A stretch of DNA of 64,000 bases from Eulemur rufifrons (taxonomy: Eukaryota > Chordata > Mammalia > Primates > Lemuridae): the NCBI RefSeq assembly GCF_041146395.1, contig NC_091012.1, positions 16,792,193 to 16,856,192 of the forward strand, given 5' to 3'. Both the position numbers and the translations under genes were made by a program. The notes under the pieces are model-generated. The model was not told where the DNA came from and made no database searches. It saw only the letters and a list, made by a program, of their open reading frames with translations. Position 1 is the first letter of the stretch. Every line of letters begins with the position of its first letter. Shown here in pieces: positions 1 to 13,362 of the stretch.

Positions 1-151
1 TAATTGATGTATTTTTTTGTTTATATGATCAAGTTACTACTTGGAATTGCTTTTTTTATTTATTTGACTTTGTTTGCCATGTATCATTCTTACAGGGAAA
101 CTCTAGATTACAAAGCAACACACTGAAGTCATATGTAAAAACCAGTTTTCA

Positions 152-510
152 GGCCGGGCGCGGTGGCTCACGCCTGTAATCCTAGCACTCTGGGAGGCCG
201 AGGCGGGTGGATTGCTCAAGGTCAGGAGTTCGAGACCAGCCTGAGCGAGACCCCGTCTCTACTAAAAAAATAGAAAGACATTATATGGACAACTAAAAAT
301 CTATATAGAAAAAAAAAAAATTAGCCGGGCATAGTGGCGCATGCCTGTAGTCCCAGCTACTCGGGAGGCTGAGGCAGTAGGATCGCTTAAGCCGAGGAGT
401 CTGAGGTTGCTGTGAGCTAAGCTGACGCCACGGCACTCACTCTAGCCTGGGCAACAAAGTGAGACTCTGTCTCAACAAAAAAAAAAAAAAAACAAACAAA
501 AAAAAAAAAC
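152..510 (+). mobile_element. Alu SINE, strepsirrhine type
   Basis: Dimeric Alu with a GGCCGGGCGCGGTGGCTCAC start, an A-rich linker and a 3' A-rich tail. The linker is lengthened by a segment including ttatatggacaactaaaa, which marks strepsirrhine Alus. It is flanked by a perfect 12-bp target-site duplication, aaccagttttca, at 140-151 and 511-522, so the ends are exact. Confidence 0.95.
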
Positions 511-522
511 AACCAGTTTTCA

Positions 523-2044
523 AATTAGCATCCAATTCTTACATAGGACCTCCAATAATTTTGACAAATAAAAATATAACTACTTTATGAACATGCATAT
601 TTTTAAATAAAAATATACTGACTTTTGAAAATTTTGACTATGATATTTAGAGAGACTTATGGAACTAAAACCATCTTAGGTGTAAGGCATGACAGATATT
701 TATTGAAAATTTCCTAGTACAAGCAGTAAGGAGGAGTTACAAATAAAACAAAGATTAAATAGAAATGAAAGAAAGATAGCAATAAGGAGAGGATAGCATA
801 TTCCTGAATGCCACAAATATTCAAAGGGATTTTTAAAAATGTTTTCCTCTGTAATTGGTAAGAATAGAGGATATACACTTTTCCTTTTGTTGTTATTGGT
901 ATTTGTAAATAAGAAAATATTTAATATTCCTTACAAAAATTAAAAATGATTTTAGTTGTGAGATTAAAGATTGTAACAATTTTATAAATTAGATTTGCCA
1001 TGTTAAAAATATTAACTAGTCTTATCCATAAATCTTTGAGAAATATTTAGGTACACTTCATTACATACTCACATTCAAAATGTGCGTCAAAAAGTTGTAC
1101 ATTATTATTCTCAAATACTTATAAATTGTACACACTTTCATGCCCACACACCCACATAATACACTTTTAGTATAAAAATATTAAAATTATTGGAAAAGGC
1201 AAAAGGATAGTGATCAAAACTAAAAAGTGAAATTGATTCATTACATTTCAATAAATTTTTATAAAATATAAAAATATTTTTATTTATTATATCTGTATCT
1301 ACCTACAAACTGTTTTTCAATTTTTTTTTTTGCTTTAATATTGGTGTTCTTGTCTTTCTGGAACTTCTACATGCATAGTTCTATGTGTTTTTCAAGTTGA
1401 TGTTAAGTAAAGTTTTCTTTAAAAAATAAGAATTGTTAATTAGTAGAGGCAGCATAAAACAATCATCAGCCATGCTTTATTTTTATACAACTATAAAAAT
1501 ATGATAAGAATTCTGCCTACTTGCTTCAAAGAATTAACTATTTCCTTACTAGTTTGACCTACTCCCTTAAGGAAATTTTTTAATTGTGTCACAGAATAAA
1601 ATAAGTCTGTGACATTGCATTGAGACTCTAACCACAAAGTATTTACTGGTGAGTAATGTATGTTCTTAACCTGGGGAAGAGAACAAAGTTTCTCTTCACA
1701 GCTTCTCCAAATTAAGGTCTGAAAAATGGTTTAAACAAATTTTCTACATAGCCATTTTTAAGAATGTCTTCAGATGAAAAACGTACCATTCTTATCTTGT
1801 CTTAAAAGGTCAATTATGTTGTGCTTTATATAAAATGTGGCATGTCCATGCCATCACCTGCAAAGCCTCTGGGAACAAAGCCTTGAACATCCAGTGACAG
1901 GAATATGCCCAAAGATCATTTCAGACAGAAAAATGTTTGTCAGAGTACAGGTGATAGGGGACCCAATTAAAACACAAGTGGGGTTGAACACACAGAAATA
2001 CATTTACCTTTGCATGAGCGTAAATGATTCATTTTGAGTCAATT
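523..2044. other. AT-rich interval without recognised gene
   Basis: Strongly AT-rich sequence with no long reading frame, no RNA gene and no repeat I can name. A 66-codon frame at 1837-2037 has no recognisable similarity and no supporting splice or promoter signals. Confidence 0.5.
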
Positions 2045-2187
2045 TTGTACAGGTTTTTGCTAGGAGTCCAGCTTCATTCTTTCTGCATGGTTGATATCCA
2101 GTTTTTCTAGCACTATTTGTTAACAACTCTTCCCCTCTCCCACTGAAATGCATCTACACCCTTGTTCACAATCAATTGTTAGCTCAG
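2045..2187 (-). mobile_element. Ancient L1 ORF2 fragment (piece 1)
   Basis: The plus strand reads like the complement of mammalian L1 ORF2, around the stretch containing 'catggttgatatccag' and 'agcactatttgtt'. It stops at caattg (about 2182-2187) and the same element appears to resume at 3436, so the intervening block is an insertion. Confidence 0.65.
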
Positions 2188-3435
2188 GCTCCCTAGCGGA
2201 CCCGCTGTGACCCTTGCTCTGGTGGCCAGATGTTGCTGCTGCCTCTTTGCGCTGCAGTGGGACTCACATAGCTAGTGTCCAGATGGAATATAATGAAAAA
2301 TACAAAAGAACAAAATTATAAAACCTGCCAAATACCTCTTCGAATTGGAAAAGAGCCTCTTGCTTGCTTTAGTAGAAAATTCCGAATATGTGCTGGAAGG
2401 AAAGAAAAGTGATGCGATATAGGAAATACTGCCCTCAAGTAAGGCACCTGGCCATCGCTTGCTAACCATGCAACTCTTAGCTGAATGCAAGGAGCATACC
2501 ACGGCGGTTTTCCACACAGCTGAAGTGCTGGAGAACTTCAAGCCTGGCACCAAAACAATTACAAGCTGTGAAAGGAAAGAGAAAGTGAAGCCCAGTGTCA
2601 GCCCACTTCTGAGTATGCTCATCCTGGGGAAGGAGAAGATTGCCAACAGGATGCCCTTGAGGAGCTCTACTTCCTGCAGAGTCAGGGATGGGGGGAGGAA
2701 GAGGCCAAATACCACTCCACACTGCAGCCCAGAATCATTTGCTGCTGCTTATAGAGAACTGTGCAACGACAAGAAAGAGTTTGTTGCTTCCCAGTATGTG
2801 AGGGGACTGCTCCAGCTGTTATTCAGCTGTCAGAATAACTTCCAATAAAAAATACAGGAGCAAAATCTCTCAGGAAAAAGATGCATGAGGAAGAACCCCA
2901 TCAACCAATTTCCATCTTACAACTGATACAAATGAATGAGGTGCAGGTGGCCAAAATACAGCAGGTAGAGCCAGAGTGTGAGATGGCAGAGGAGGAACAC
3001 AGGATAAAAAATAGAAGTTCTCAATAAAATGATACATTGGGAAAGGAAACGATGAACTTTTACAAGGGAATGATAGCCTGTTTCCTCATTTAACCAGCCC
3101 TTTCCCAATTCACTCTAAGACTTTGGAGGTGCCTCTTTTGTAAATAACCTGTTGGCAAAGAAACTCTGGAACATGAACTAGCAGTCAGTAACCTGGAACA
3201 GAGCTACAGCTAGGCAAATTAGAGTGGTGTAGTCTCTTATTTAAGAATACATTCACGTAAACACCTGCACCCTATGTACCCCTTAAATGGTAAAGAAGCT
3301 CTTAGAGTCTTCTGAAAATTATCATCGAGTATTATTATTCTGAAGGTAATGTTTCTTAATTAGAATTCATACAGGAACCGTGTGTGAGTATTTTTTGTAT
3401 TTTTTTAATCAAATGCAAGTGTGACTATAAAAAAA
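2188..3435 (+). pseudogene. Unidentified processed retrocopy
   Basis: A block of about 1.25 kb interrupts an old antisense L1. It starts with a GC-richer stretch resembling a 5' UTR (2188-2280) and ends in a run of eight A's at 3427-3434. The short motif caattg lies at both edges (2182-2187 and 3436-3441), as expected of a target-site duplication. Broken plus-strand reading follows. A stretch near 2340-2420 contains an [19 protein letters not shown] segment. A 129-codon frame at 2459-2848 includes LLAECKEHTTAVFHTAEVLE and ends near [20 protein letters not shown] second frame at 2880-3010 contains [10 protein letters not shown] and [15 protein letters not shown]. Stops and frame changes make it non-functional. 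I do not recognise the parent gene. The retrocopy interpretation rests on the A-tail, the interrupted host L1 and the protein-like composition. Confidence 0.5.
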
Positions 3436-4320
3436 ACAATTGACAATAATTATATGGGTTTATTTGTGGACTCTCAGTTGTATTCCATATATTTATTTTT
3501 CTACCCATTTGCCATTACCACAGTTTTCATTCTGCAGTTTTGTAATATATTTTAAAACTGGAAAGTGTGAGCTCTCCTACTTTCTTCTATTTTTCAGTTT
3601 TTTTTTTTTTTTTTTGGCTATTAGGTGGACAATTTCCTATGTATTTGAGAATATACTTTCCCACTTCTGAAAAGGCAGGCACTTTTTAAAATAGGGAATA
3701 CATTGACTATATAGATCACTTTCTGGAGTATTGCCATCTTAACAATTTGAATTTTTTTAATCCATGAACACTGGGTACATTTTCATTTGTTAGGCTGTTC
3801 TTTAACTCTTAGAAATATTTTGTACTTTTCAGCATTTAATTATTTCACCTCCTTGACTAAAATTATTCCATAGTTAAAGAGCATTTTCTATTCTGTGGAA
3901 TTGTTTTCTTAATTTTTGCTTCAGGTTGATTTTTGCTGGTATATAGAAACATCATGGAACTTTGTGTGTTAATTTTGTGTCCTCCAATTCTACTGAATTG
4001 TTCATTAGCTCTGATAAATTTTTATGGATTATTTGAGTTTTTCTAAAGGCAGTATCATGCCATATGTAAATAGCAAGAATTTTACTTTTTCTTTCTCAAT
4101 TTGAATGGGTTTTATTATTTTTCCTGCCTAATTTCCCTGATTATGTCTTCTAGTGCAATGTTGAATAAAGTGGGGAAAAGTGAGCGTCCTTCTCTTGTTC
4201 CCAATCTTAGGTGGTGTGGAGAAATTTTAGGCTTTACCCACTGACTTGTTAATTTTTTTTTTAATAAATGCTCTTTTTCCAATTTCTAGTTTGTTGACTT
4301 CTTTCATCAAAAATGGCTTT
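3436..4320 (-). mobile_element. Ancient L1 ORF2 fragment (piece 2)
   Basis: Antisense L1 ORF2 sequence, for example the complement of the reverse transcriptase region around 'ttgaataaagtggggaaaagtgag'. It is colinear with the pieces at 2045-2187 and 5000-7082, and diverged with many indels. Confidence 0.75.
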
Positions 4321-4321
4321 T

Positions 4322-4706
4322 TTGTATACCATGGAGTACTACTCAGTGATAAGAAACAATGGTGATATAGCACCTCTTGTATTTTCCTGGATAGAGTTGG
4401 AACCCATTCTACTAGGTGAAGTATCCCAAGAATGGAAAAATAAACACCACATGTACTCACCATCATATTGGTTTCATTGATCATCATCTAAGAGCACATT
4501 CAGGAATAACATTGAACGGGTGTCAAACAGATGTGGGTAGGGGAGGGGATGGGTGTATACATACATACTGAGTGCGATGCACACTGTCTAGGGGATGGAC
4601 ACGTTTGAAGCTCTGACTCGGGGTGGGGTGGGGAGGCAAGGGCAATATACGTAACCTAAACTTTTCTACCCCCACAATATGCTGAAATAATAATAATAAT
4701 AATAAA
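4322..4706 (+). mobile_element. 5'-truncated strepsirrhine L1, 3' end
   Basis: Matches the last part of ORF2 and the 3' UTR of the L1 at 38131-39506. It contains the complete 3' signature ending in 'aatatgctgaaataat'. The tail is a (TAA)n run at 4688-4705 instead of pure A. Inserted into the old antisense L1. Confidence 0.85.
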
Positions 4707-4800
4707 TGTGTATATATACACACACATATACGTACACCTCTTCATATAACAGAATGGATTCAAAGTAGATTTGCCAGATGTCAATAGAAAAAAAAAGTTG

Positions 4801-4999
4801 TTTTTTTTGTTTGTTTTGTTTTGTTTTTTAATTTTTAGAGAGAAGTTCTCACTATGTTGCCCCGGCTAAAGTGCAGTGGCTTCACAGGCACAACGTAGAG
4901 AGCACAGCAGCCTTCAACTCACTTAGACCCAAGTAATCCTCCTGCCTCAGCCACCTGAGTAGCAGGGACTACAGGTATGTGCAACCATACTTGCTAAGA
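4801..4999 (-). mobile_element. Monomeric Alu (FLAM-like)
   Basis: The complement reads as a single 7SL-derived arm: cctgtagtccctgctactca, then 'gcctgtgaagccactgcact', then 'gcaacatagtgagaa', ending in an A-rich tail (plus-strand T-run at 4801-4830). There is no second arm. It is older than the dimeric strepsirrhine Alus. Confidence 0.75.
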
Positions 5000-7082
5000 G
5001 ATTTTGTTGTTATTTAAATGCGTTTTCTGCATTTCCTGATTTGCTGTGTGTGTTTTCTTCCTCAATTCTATTATTGTGTTATTAAATTAATTGATTTTCT
5101 TATATTGAATTAATCTTGCATTCCTGAAATAATTCCACTTGCTTTTTGTGTATTATCCTTTAAATATATTGTTTGATTCAATTAGCTAGTATTTTGTTCA
5201 GGCTCTTTTGCATCTATGACCATAAGGAATATTGATCTCTAATTTTCTTTTGGTGTCTTTATCTGTATTTCAGATCAGGGCAATTCTGGCTCCACAGAAT
5301 ATATTTGGAAGTGACCTTACTTCTTCTATTTTTTGTAAGAGTCTGAGGAGGATTTTTAAAAATTCTGAAATATTTGGTAGACTTAACCAGGAAAGCCATC
5401 TGGTACTGTTTTTCTTTGTTGGGAGTTGCTTTAATATGTTTGATTGATTTTTTTTTCTGATTCAGCCTCTTTATATTTTATAGGTTTGTTCCTATTATCT
5501 GTTTCCTCATCAGTCACTTTCAGTAATGTATGTGTTTATAGAAGTTTGTTCATTTCATTCAGGTTATCTCTTTGTGCAACTGCTGATAACATTCTTCTAT
5601 AATCCATTTTATTTCTGTAAGGTATTTATTAGTGTCTCCACTTTCATTTATGATTGTAAATATTCATATCTTCTCTTCTATATTCTTGGTCAGTGTACCT
5701 ACATATTTATCAATTTTGTTAATCCTATCGGAGAACTAACTTTTAGTTTTGTTCATTTTCTCTAATGTTTTTCTCCTCTCAATTTTATTTGTCTTCACTG
5801 TAATATTTGTTAGTCCTTTGTTCTATTAGGCTTGGGTTTCCTTTGCCTTTATTTTTCTAAGTCCTTCTATTGTAATATAGGGTTATTCAAGACATGTCTT
5901 CTTGTTTCATATAGGCATTCACTGCTTTAACCATCCCTCTAAGCACTGCAGTCACTGAATCTATGTTCTGTTATATTGTGTTTTCATTTGTATTTCCCTC
6001 TCAGTATTTTCCAATTTCTTTTGTATTATCTTCTTTGTTTCATTGATTGCTTATGACTGTGCTGTTTAATTTCCTATTTATGAAGTTTGCATTTTTCCTT
6101 TTGTTTTTGATGCCTGGCTTCATTCTATTGTGGTCAGAGAAGATACTTGTTATAACTTCTGTCTTTTTACATTTCTTGTCACTTATTTTCTGCTCTACTA
6201 TGTGGTCTAACCTGGAGAATTTCCATCTGGGCTTGATAGAAATGTGCCTTATGCTCTGTGGAGGAATTTCTTTATGTCTGCTCTATTTGGCTGGTTTATA
6301 GCACTTTTCAAATCTTCCTTTCCTTACTGATCTTCTGTCCAGACCATCTATCCATTAAAGAAAATGGGGTATTAAAGTTTCCAACCTGTATTGTAGAATG
6401 ATTTCTCCTCTCCATTTTGTCAATACTTGTCCGATATATTTTGGCGTTCTGTTGCTTGGTGAATAAATGTTTGTAATTGTATCTTTTTGATGAATCAATT
6501 GTTTTTTCAATAAATAATGGCCTGTATCTTTTATAAAATGTTTTGGAATAGAGTTTATTTTGTCTGATAATAACATAGACACCTAATGTTTAATGGAATA
6601 TGTTTTTCTATTCTTTCACTTTCAACATATATACATATGTTTGAATGAACATATGTATATATGAATGAACATATATACATATGTTCAACATATATAAATA
6701 TGTTTGAATACATATTTTATATCTTTGAATATAAAATATAGCTTTTGTAGATAACACATACTTGGATCATTTTGTTGTTTGTTGTTTAAAATATATTCCT
6801 CCAGTTTCTTCCTTTTCATTGTAGAGTTCCATATGTTTACACTTAATTAATTACTGATAAGGAGGAACTTATCTATGCTATTTTACTATTTGTTTCCTGT
6901 GTACCTCTTACTTTTTTTCTTTATTCCCTCCATCAATTCCTTCTTTGCATTCAATAAAGTTTTGTAGGGTACTATTTTGATTTCCTTCTCATTGGCTTTT
7001 ATTTGTATTCTGTTGAAACTTCTCAGTGGTTTATATGTGCTTGAATTTAACATTATAAATTTATTAAATTGAGATTGTGGCC
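5000..7082 (-). mobile_element. Ancient L1, ORF2 5' part and upstream (piece 3)
   Basis: Continuation of the old antisense L1. The region near 6105-6150 is the complement of the L1 endonuclease-to-RT linker ('cttcattctattgtggtcag'). AT-rich inverted motifs near 6590-6740 lie inside it. It ends where FOXK2-like sequence starts. Confidence 0.75.
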
Positions 7083-7422
7083 ACTAGCCGCTGCTAATTG
7101 GCTTGCTCCCTGGCAAACCGGAGGCCTCTGCTCTGGCTCCTAGCTCCCAGTGAGTGGCGCTGGACTCTCACTCAGGCCGATGGCTGTGGCTTCAGCAGCC
7201 CCCATAATGGGCGGCGGGGCCAGGGGTGGTGGTCCCGGCCAGGCTTCAGGGAAGTGGCACAGCTGGAGGGCTGCCAGTTTGAGTACCTAATACCAAGCAC
7301 TCGGTGACCATCATGTGCATCTGGTTGCAGGACTCAGTGGATGTGAGCATGGGCCACTTGGGCTTCATCTCCCAGTGCCACCTTGAGATCTTGACGACCC
7401 TGAGCGACAGCGCTGGCCATGA

Positions 7423-8218
<796 letters not shown>

Positions 8219-8221
8219 TGA

Positions 8222-8443
<222 letters not shown>

Positions 8444-8498
8444 TAGCAGCTACTACAGGTGGCTAAGACTGCTGCCTACACTGCTGCCACCCTAGTGA

Positions 8499-9264
<766 letters not shown>

Positions 9265-10060
9265 TGAAGCGAATCAAAACAGAAAACAGCCAGAGCATCG
9301 TCATCACCCTGAGTGTGGACACGTCACGGGCAGCTGTGAGGAAAATGGTGTCTAAAACTAGTGACTGGGAAAGTTTTTCTTATTTTAAAATATCAATGTT
9401 GTGTTGCCAAAAGGGGATATTGCCTCTCACCACTAGTAGGAGTGCGCTCTCTCTCAGTGGGTAAAGGGCCCTGCGTTTGGACTTCAGCTCTCAGTACTGA
9501 AAATACAACACCCAGGTGGCCTGCAAACGCTTTAATTTACAGACAGAAGTCACACTTGAACAAAAACCACACACAACAAAACCTGGTACTTGAGACAGTG
9601 TCTCTCCTGCTGAGCACTCCCTGGGCTGCTGCCTTTGAGTGAAGCTTTTAACTACCAGTGAAAAACCATGGCCCTTCCTGGAGGACCAGGCATCTCCCTG
9701 TGAGGACGGTACAGTGTGGTCAGCGGTCAGGGGCAGGTGCCAGCGGACCTCCAGGGACTCGGCCTCCTGCAGAGACCAGGCAGGATCACCCTCCCATCCG
9801 CCCCCCACCACGGCCCTCGCAGTACTCACCGCTGGTACTGGCAGGCAAGACGGTATTTTGTTGTTCACATGTGCAATTAGAATATTTCGGAAGTGCGTTT
9901 TCTTTACACAATAATGAGGTCTGTGACATTTCACATCACTGCATTTCTACTCTGGAAATTTTGTAAATCATACAGGACCTTTCATGTGGATTTCATTTGG
10001 GGAAAAGAAACAAAGTAGTTTTGTGTTTTTGTTGTTTTCAGCCTATGGAATGAATTCTTT

Positions 10061-10396
<336 letters not shown>

Positions 10397-11287
10397 TGGA
10401 ATGAATTCTTTATCTTGTTCAGGTGGAGCTAGTTTATGACACTTGCAGATTTTCCACGTTAGAGCAGTTGCTTGGTGATTTTAATCCACCTCCATTTCAG
10501 TGCGTAGGACAGAAGAAAAATGCTGAGGCTGCATGTGACCGTGATAATTCAGGGACAAGCTGATGCTGGGAAAGAACTGCCCGGTCTCATCCGAGCTGCA
10601 CTTAACTGTTCTCTTTCTTGCTGTTTTTTGTTGTTTGTTTCTTTGTGTTAACTTTGTCCCTGGCAAAATTTTCCATTCTAAGTAAAGCCAGTCCCCTAAG
10701 TATTGTGTATTTAAAACAACAGAGCCATTACCACTACATTTGGGGGAAAAGACTCAGTCTCTTATCACAAGCATTTTCAAACAAAGATCACAGATTTCTC
10801 CATAGTGTGTTATTGCAGGTTTAGTCGCCAGCTCAAGGCATCATCTGACCAGCTGTCTTCTCAGTTATATTGCACTTGTCCCCACTCCAGGCGGGAGCAG
10901 CCATGCCAATGGAGCGGGAGCTGAATGTTAATTCTAGGGTCTAAGTAAGCACGCTGTGATTAAGCACTGGAAAGATTTAGGTTGTTTTCTAATTTGCAGT
11001 AAGAGACTTCCCTAACCTTTCAGAACTGAATTCAAAACTAAGGCTGACTTATCTCCTACCAAAATTGAAAAGGAGAGGAAAGGAAACAAGTGAGAGAATG
11101 AGAAGTTCCAACCTACCCCTCACCCCCAGCCTCAGCCCAGACTCCTTAGGAAAAAAGCAGTCTCCTTTCCACAGTGTTCTAGGGGTTAGGACAGAGCAGC
11201 AGTGCAAATAGAAAGAGGATGTTAGCCTTATTTTGAAATTTTAGTGTCATTATCATAATGTTATTTATTTAAATGTAGTTATTCTGG

Positions 11288-11301
11288 TATTTAACTTTTT
11301 T
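11288..11301. repeat. Left target-site duplication of the composite L1
   Basis: tatttaactttttt, repeated at 20706-20719 immediately beyond the L1 5' end. In L1 sense orientation the cut is TT/AAAA, the L1 endonuclease preference. It frames everything from 11302 to 20705 as one insertion. Confidence 0.75.
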
Positions 11302-12318
11302 TTTTTTATTCATGATAAATTATTAAGTGAACAGTGCAAGTTAAAAGCAATAGTTTCATATTTTTTCCCCACCCCCCCTTTCCCGAGTCAGCACCTTCAA
11401 GTGTTACCACTCCCCAAACGGTGCGCAATGCACTCATTGTGTAGGCATACCCCCATCCCCTCCCCCACCCCCCACCTCAGTCTGATGTCCAAATGGTGTC
11501 GTTCCCAGATTTGTATTTAGGTGATGATCAGGGAAACCAATTTTCTGGTGAGTACATGTGATGCATGTTTTTCCATTCTTGGGATACTTCACTTAATAGA
11601 ATGGGTTCCAACTCTCTCCAGGAGAACCATAGAGATGTCGTATCTTCATCATTCCTTATAGCTGAGTAATATTCCATGGTATACATATACCACAGTTTAC
11701 TAATCCAATCATGTATTGATGGGCATTTGGGTTGTTTCCACATCTTTGCTATTGTGAATTGTGCTGCTATAAACATTTGGGTACATGTGCCTTTGTTACA
11801 GAATGACCATTTTTCCTTTGGGTATATGCCCAGTAATGGGATTGCTGGGTCAAATGGCAGGTCTACTTGAATCTGTTTAAGATACCTCCATAATGCTTTC
11901 CACAGGGGTTGCACTAGTTTGCAGTCCCACCAGCAGTGTATGAGTGTTCCTGTCTCTCCACACCCACGCCAACATGTGTTGTTTTGGGTTTTTTTGATAA
12001 AGGCCATTCTCACTGGGGTTAAGTGATATCTCATTGTGGTTTTGATTTGCATTTCCCTGATGATTAGAGATGTTGAACACTTTTTCATATGTTTGTTAGC
12101 CATTTTTATATCTTCTTTTGAAAAATTTCTATTCATGTCCTTTGCCCACTTTTTGATAGGGTTGCTTGATTTTTTCTTGCTGAATTTCCTGAGTTCTAAA
12201 TAGATTCTTGTTATCAGTCCTTTATCTGATGTGTAGTATGCAAAAATTTTTTCCCATTCTGTAGGTGGTCTGTTTATTCTCGTGACTGTTTCTTTGGCTG
12301 TGCAGAAGCTTTTTAATT
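11302..12318 (-). mobile_element. 5'-truncated L1 copy (first part of composite)
   Basis: The 3' portion of a strepsirrhine L1. It covers the ORF2 C-terminus, including a readable stretch at 11528-12136 with the terminal Cys/His motif [14 protein letters not shown], then the 3' UTR with a C-rich strand near 11450-11480, and a tail at 11296-11307. It stops abruptly at 12318 at the ORF2 sequence 'gcagaagctttttaattt', where a second poly(T) begins. Unlike the two long L1s, it lacks the extra ~120 bp at the 3' end. Confidence 0.85.
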
Positions 12319-13020
12319 TTTTTTTTTCTCCATTACTTCTTTATTCATATTTGAGCTTATATATTTCTACAAGTAATGATTTAGATTCAAAAAGTATCAT
12401 TAAAAAAAAATGAAAAGGTTATATAAATGTCACTGCCTTGCTGCAAATTTTACATGCTCTTGCTTAACTCAAGTCTGAACATCTGGATTGGATTTCTACT
12501 GTAAAGAGAAATACAGCTATGTGTGAAATAGTGTTCCTGGCAATAGATTTTTTTACTGTAGAAGAGGCTTGAAAATGTGTGAAAAAGGCCTTCTCCTAAT
12601 CACACATTACACATACAATACCCTCATTTCTTTTTTCCTCTATAGAGTAACGGTGGATCTTAAAAAGAAACTTCATACTGCTGTTTCTTTTCTTCATACT
12701 TCTATAAAACACTCTTCTATAAAAAAGAGTCTTAATTGCCTTAAATATACCTTCAAAACTCAGAGCCTTTCGATTAGAATACAAACTGGCTTTTCTAAGT
12801 CATGTAGTAGATTACATTAAAGAAAAGAGGGTGTAGGCATGGATTTTTGTTAATTGTTCTTATGAGTTATATAATAATGACATTGATGATCATAAGGTCT
12901 ACATATAAACTATCAAAAATGGCACACTTTAAACTATTTCATCAAAACAGTTAAATTTATTTTGGTCTCCTCATCTACCCTTTGAGATCTTTTTTTTTTT
13001 CTTTTAATCAGATAATTTTC
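12319..13020 (-). other. 3'-transduced flank of L1 A with three A-tails
   Basis: Non-L1 sequence between the two L1 parts. In L1 sense order: the L1 tail at 13031-13021, a 20-bp spacer (13020-13001), a second A-run (13000-12990), about 660 bp of unique sequence, an AATAAA at 12345-12340, and a third A-run at 12327-12317. A poly(A) signal about 12 nt before the last tail, plus internal tails, is the hallmark of read-through transcription and 3' transduction. The source locus is unknown. A 62-codon frame at 12596-12784 has no recognisable similarity. Confidence 0.65.
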
Positions 13021-13362
13021 TTTTTTTTTTTATTTAATTTTAAAGAATCAAAGAGTCTAACAGTATATCTTGTTAGATACAGTATGTCCTCATAATGTAT
13101 ACATTATTTCTTGTACAATGATATGAAATAATATGGGAAATATTCATGATAAATTATTAAGTGAACAGTGCAAGTTAAAAACAATAGTTTCATATTTTTT
13201 TCCCCACCCCCCCTTTCCCGAGTCAGCACCTTCAAGTGTTACCACTCCCCAAACGGTGCGCAATGCACTCATTGTGTAGGCATACCCCCATCCCCTCCCC
13301 CACCCCCCACCTCAGTCTGATGTCCAATTGGTGTCGTTTTCAGATTTGTATTTAGGTGATGA

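Noticed and set aside
6590..6740. AT-rich palindromic motifs (atatatacatatgtt) considered as an origin or cruciform element
   Set aside because: Best explained as simple-sequence drift inside the ancient L1. No other supporting feature.
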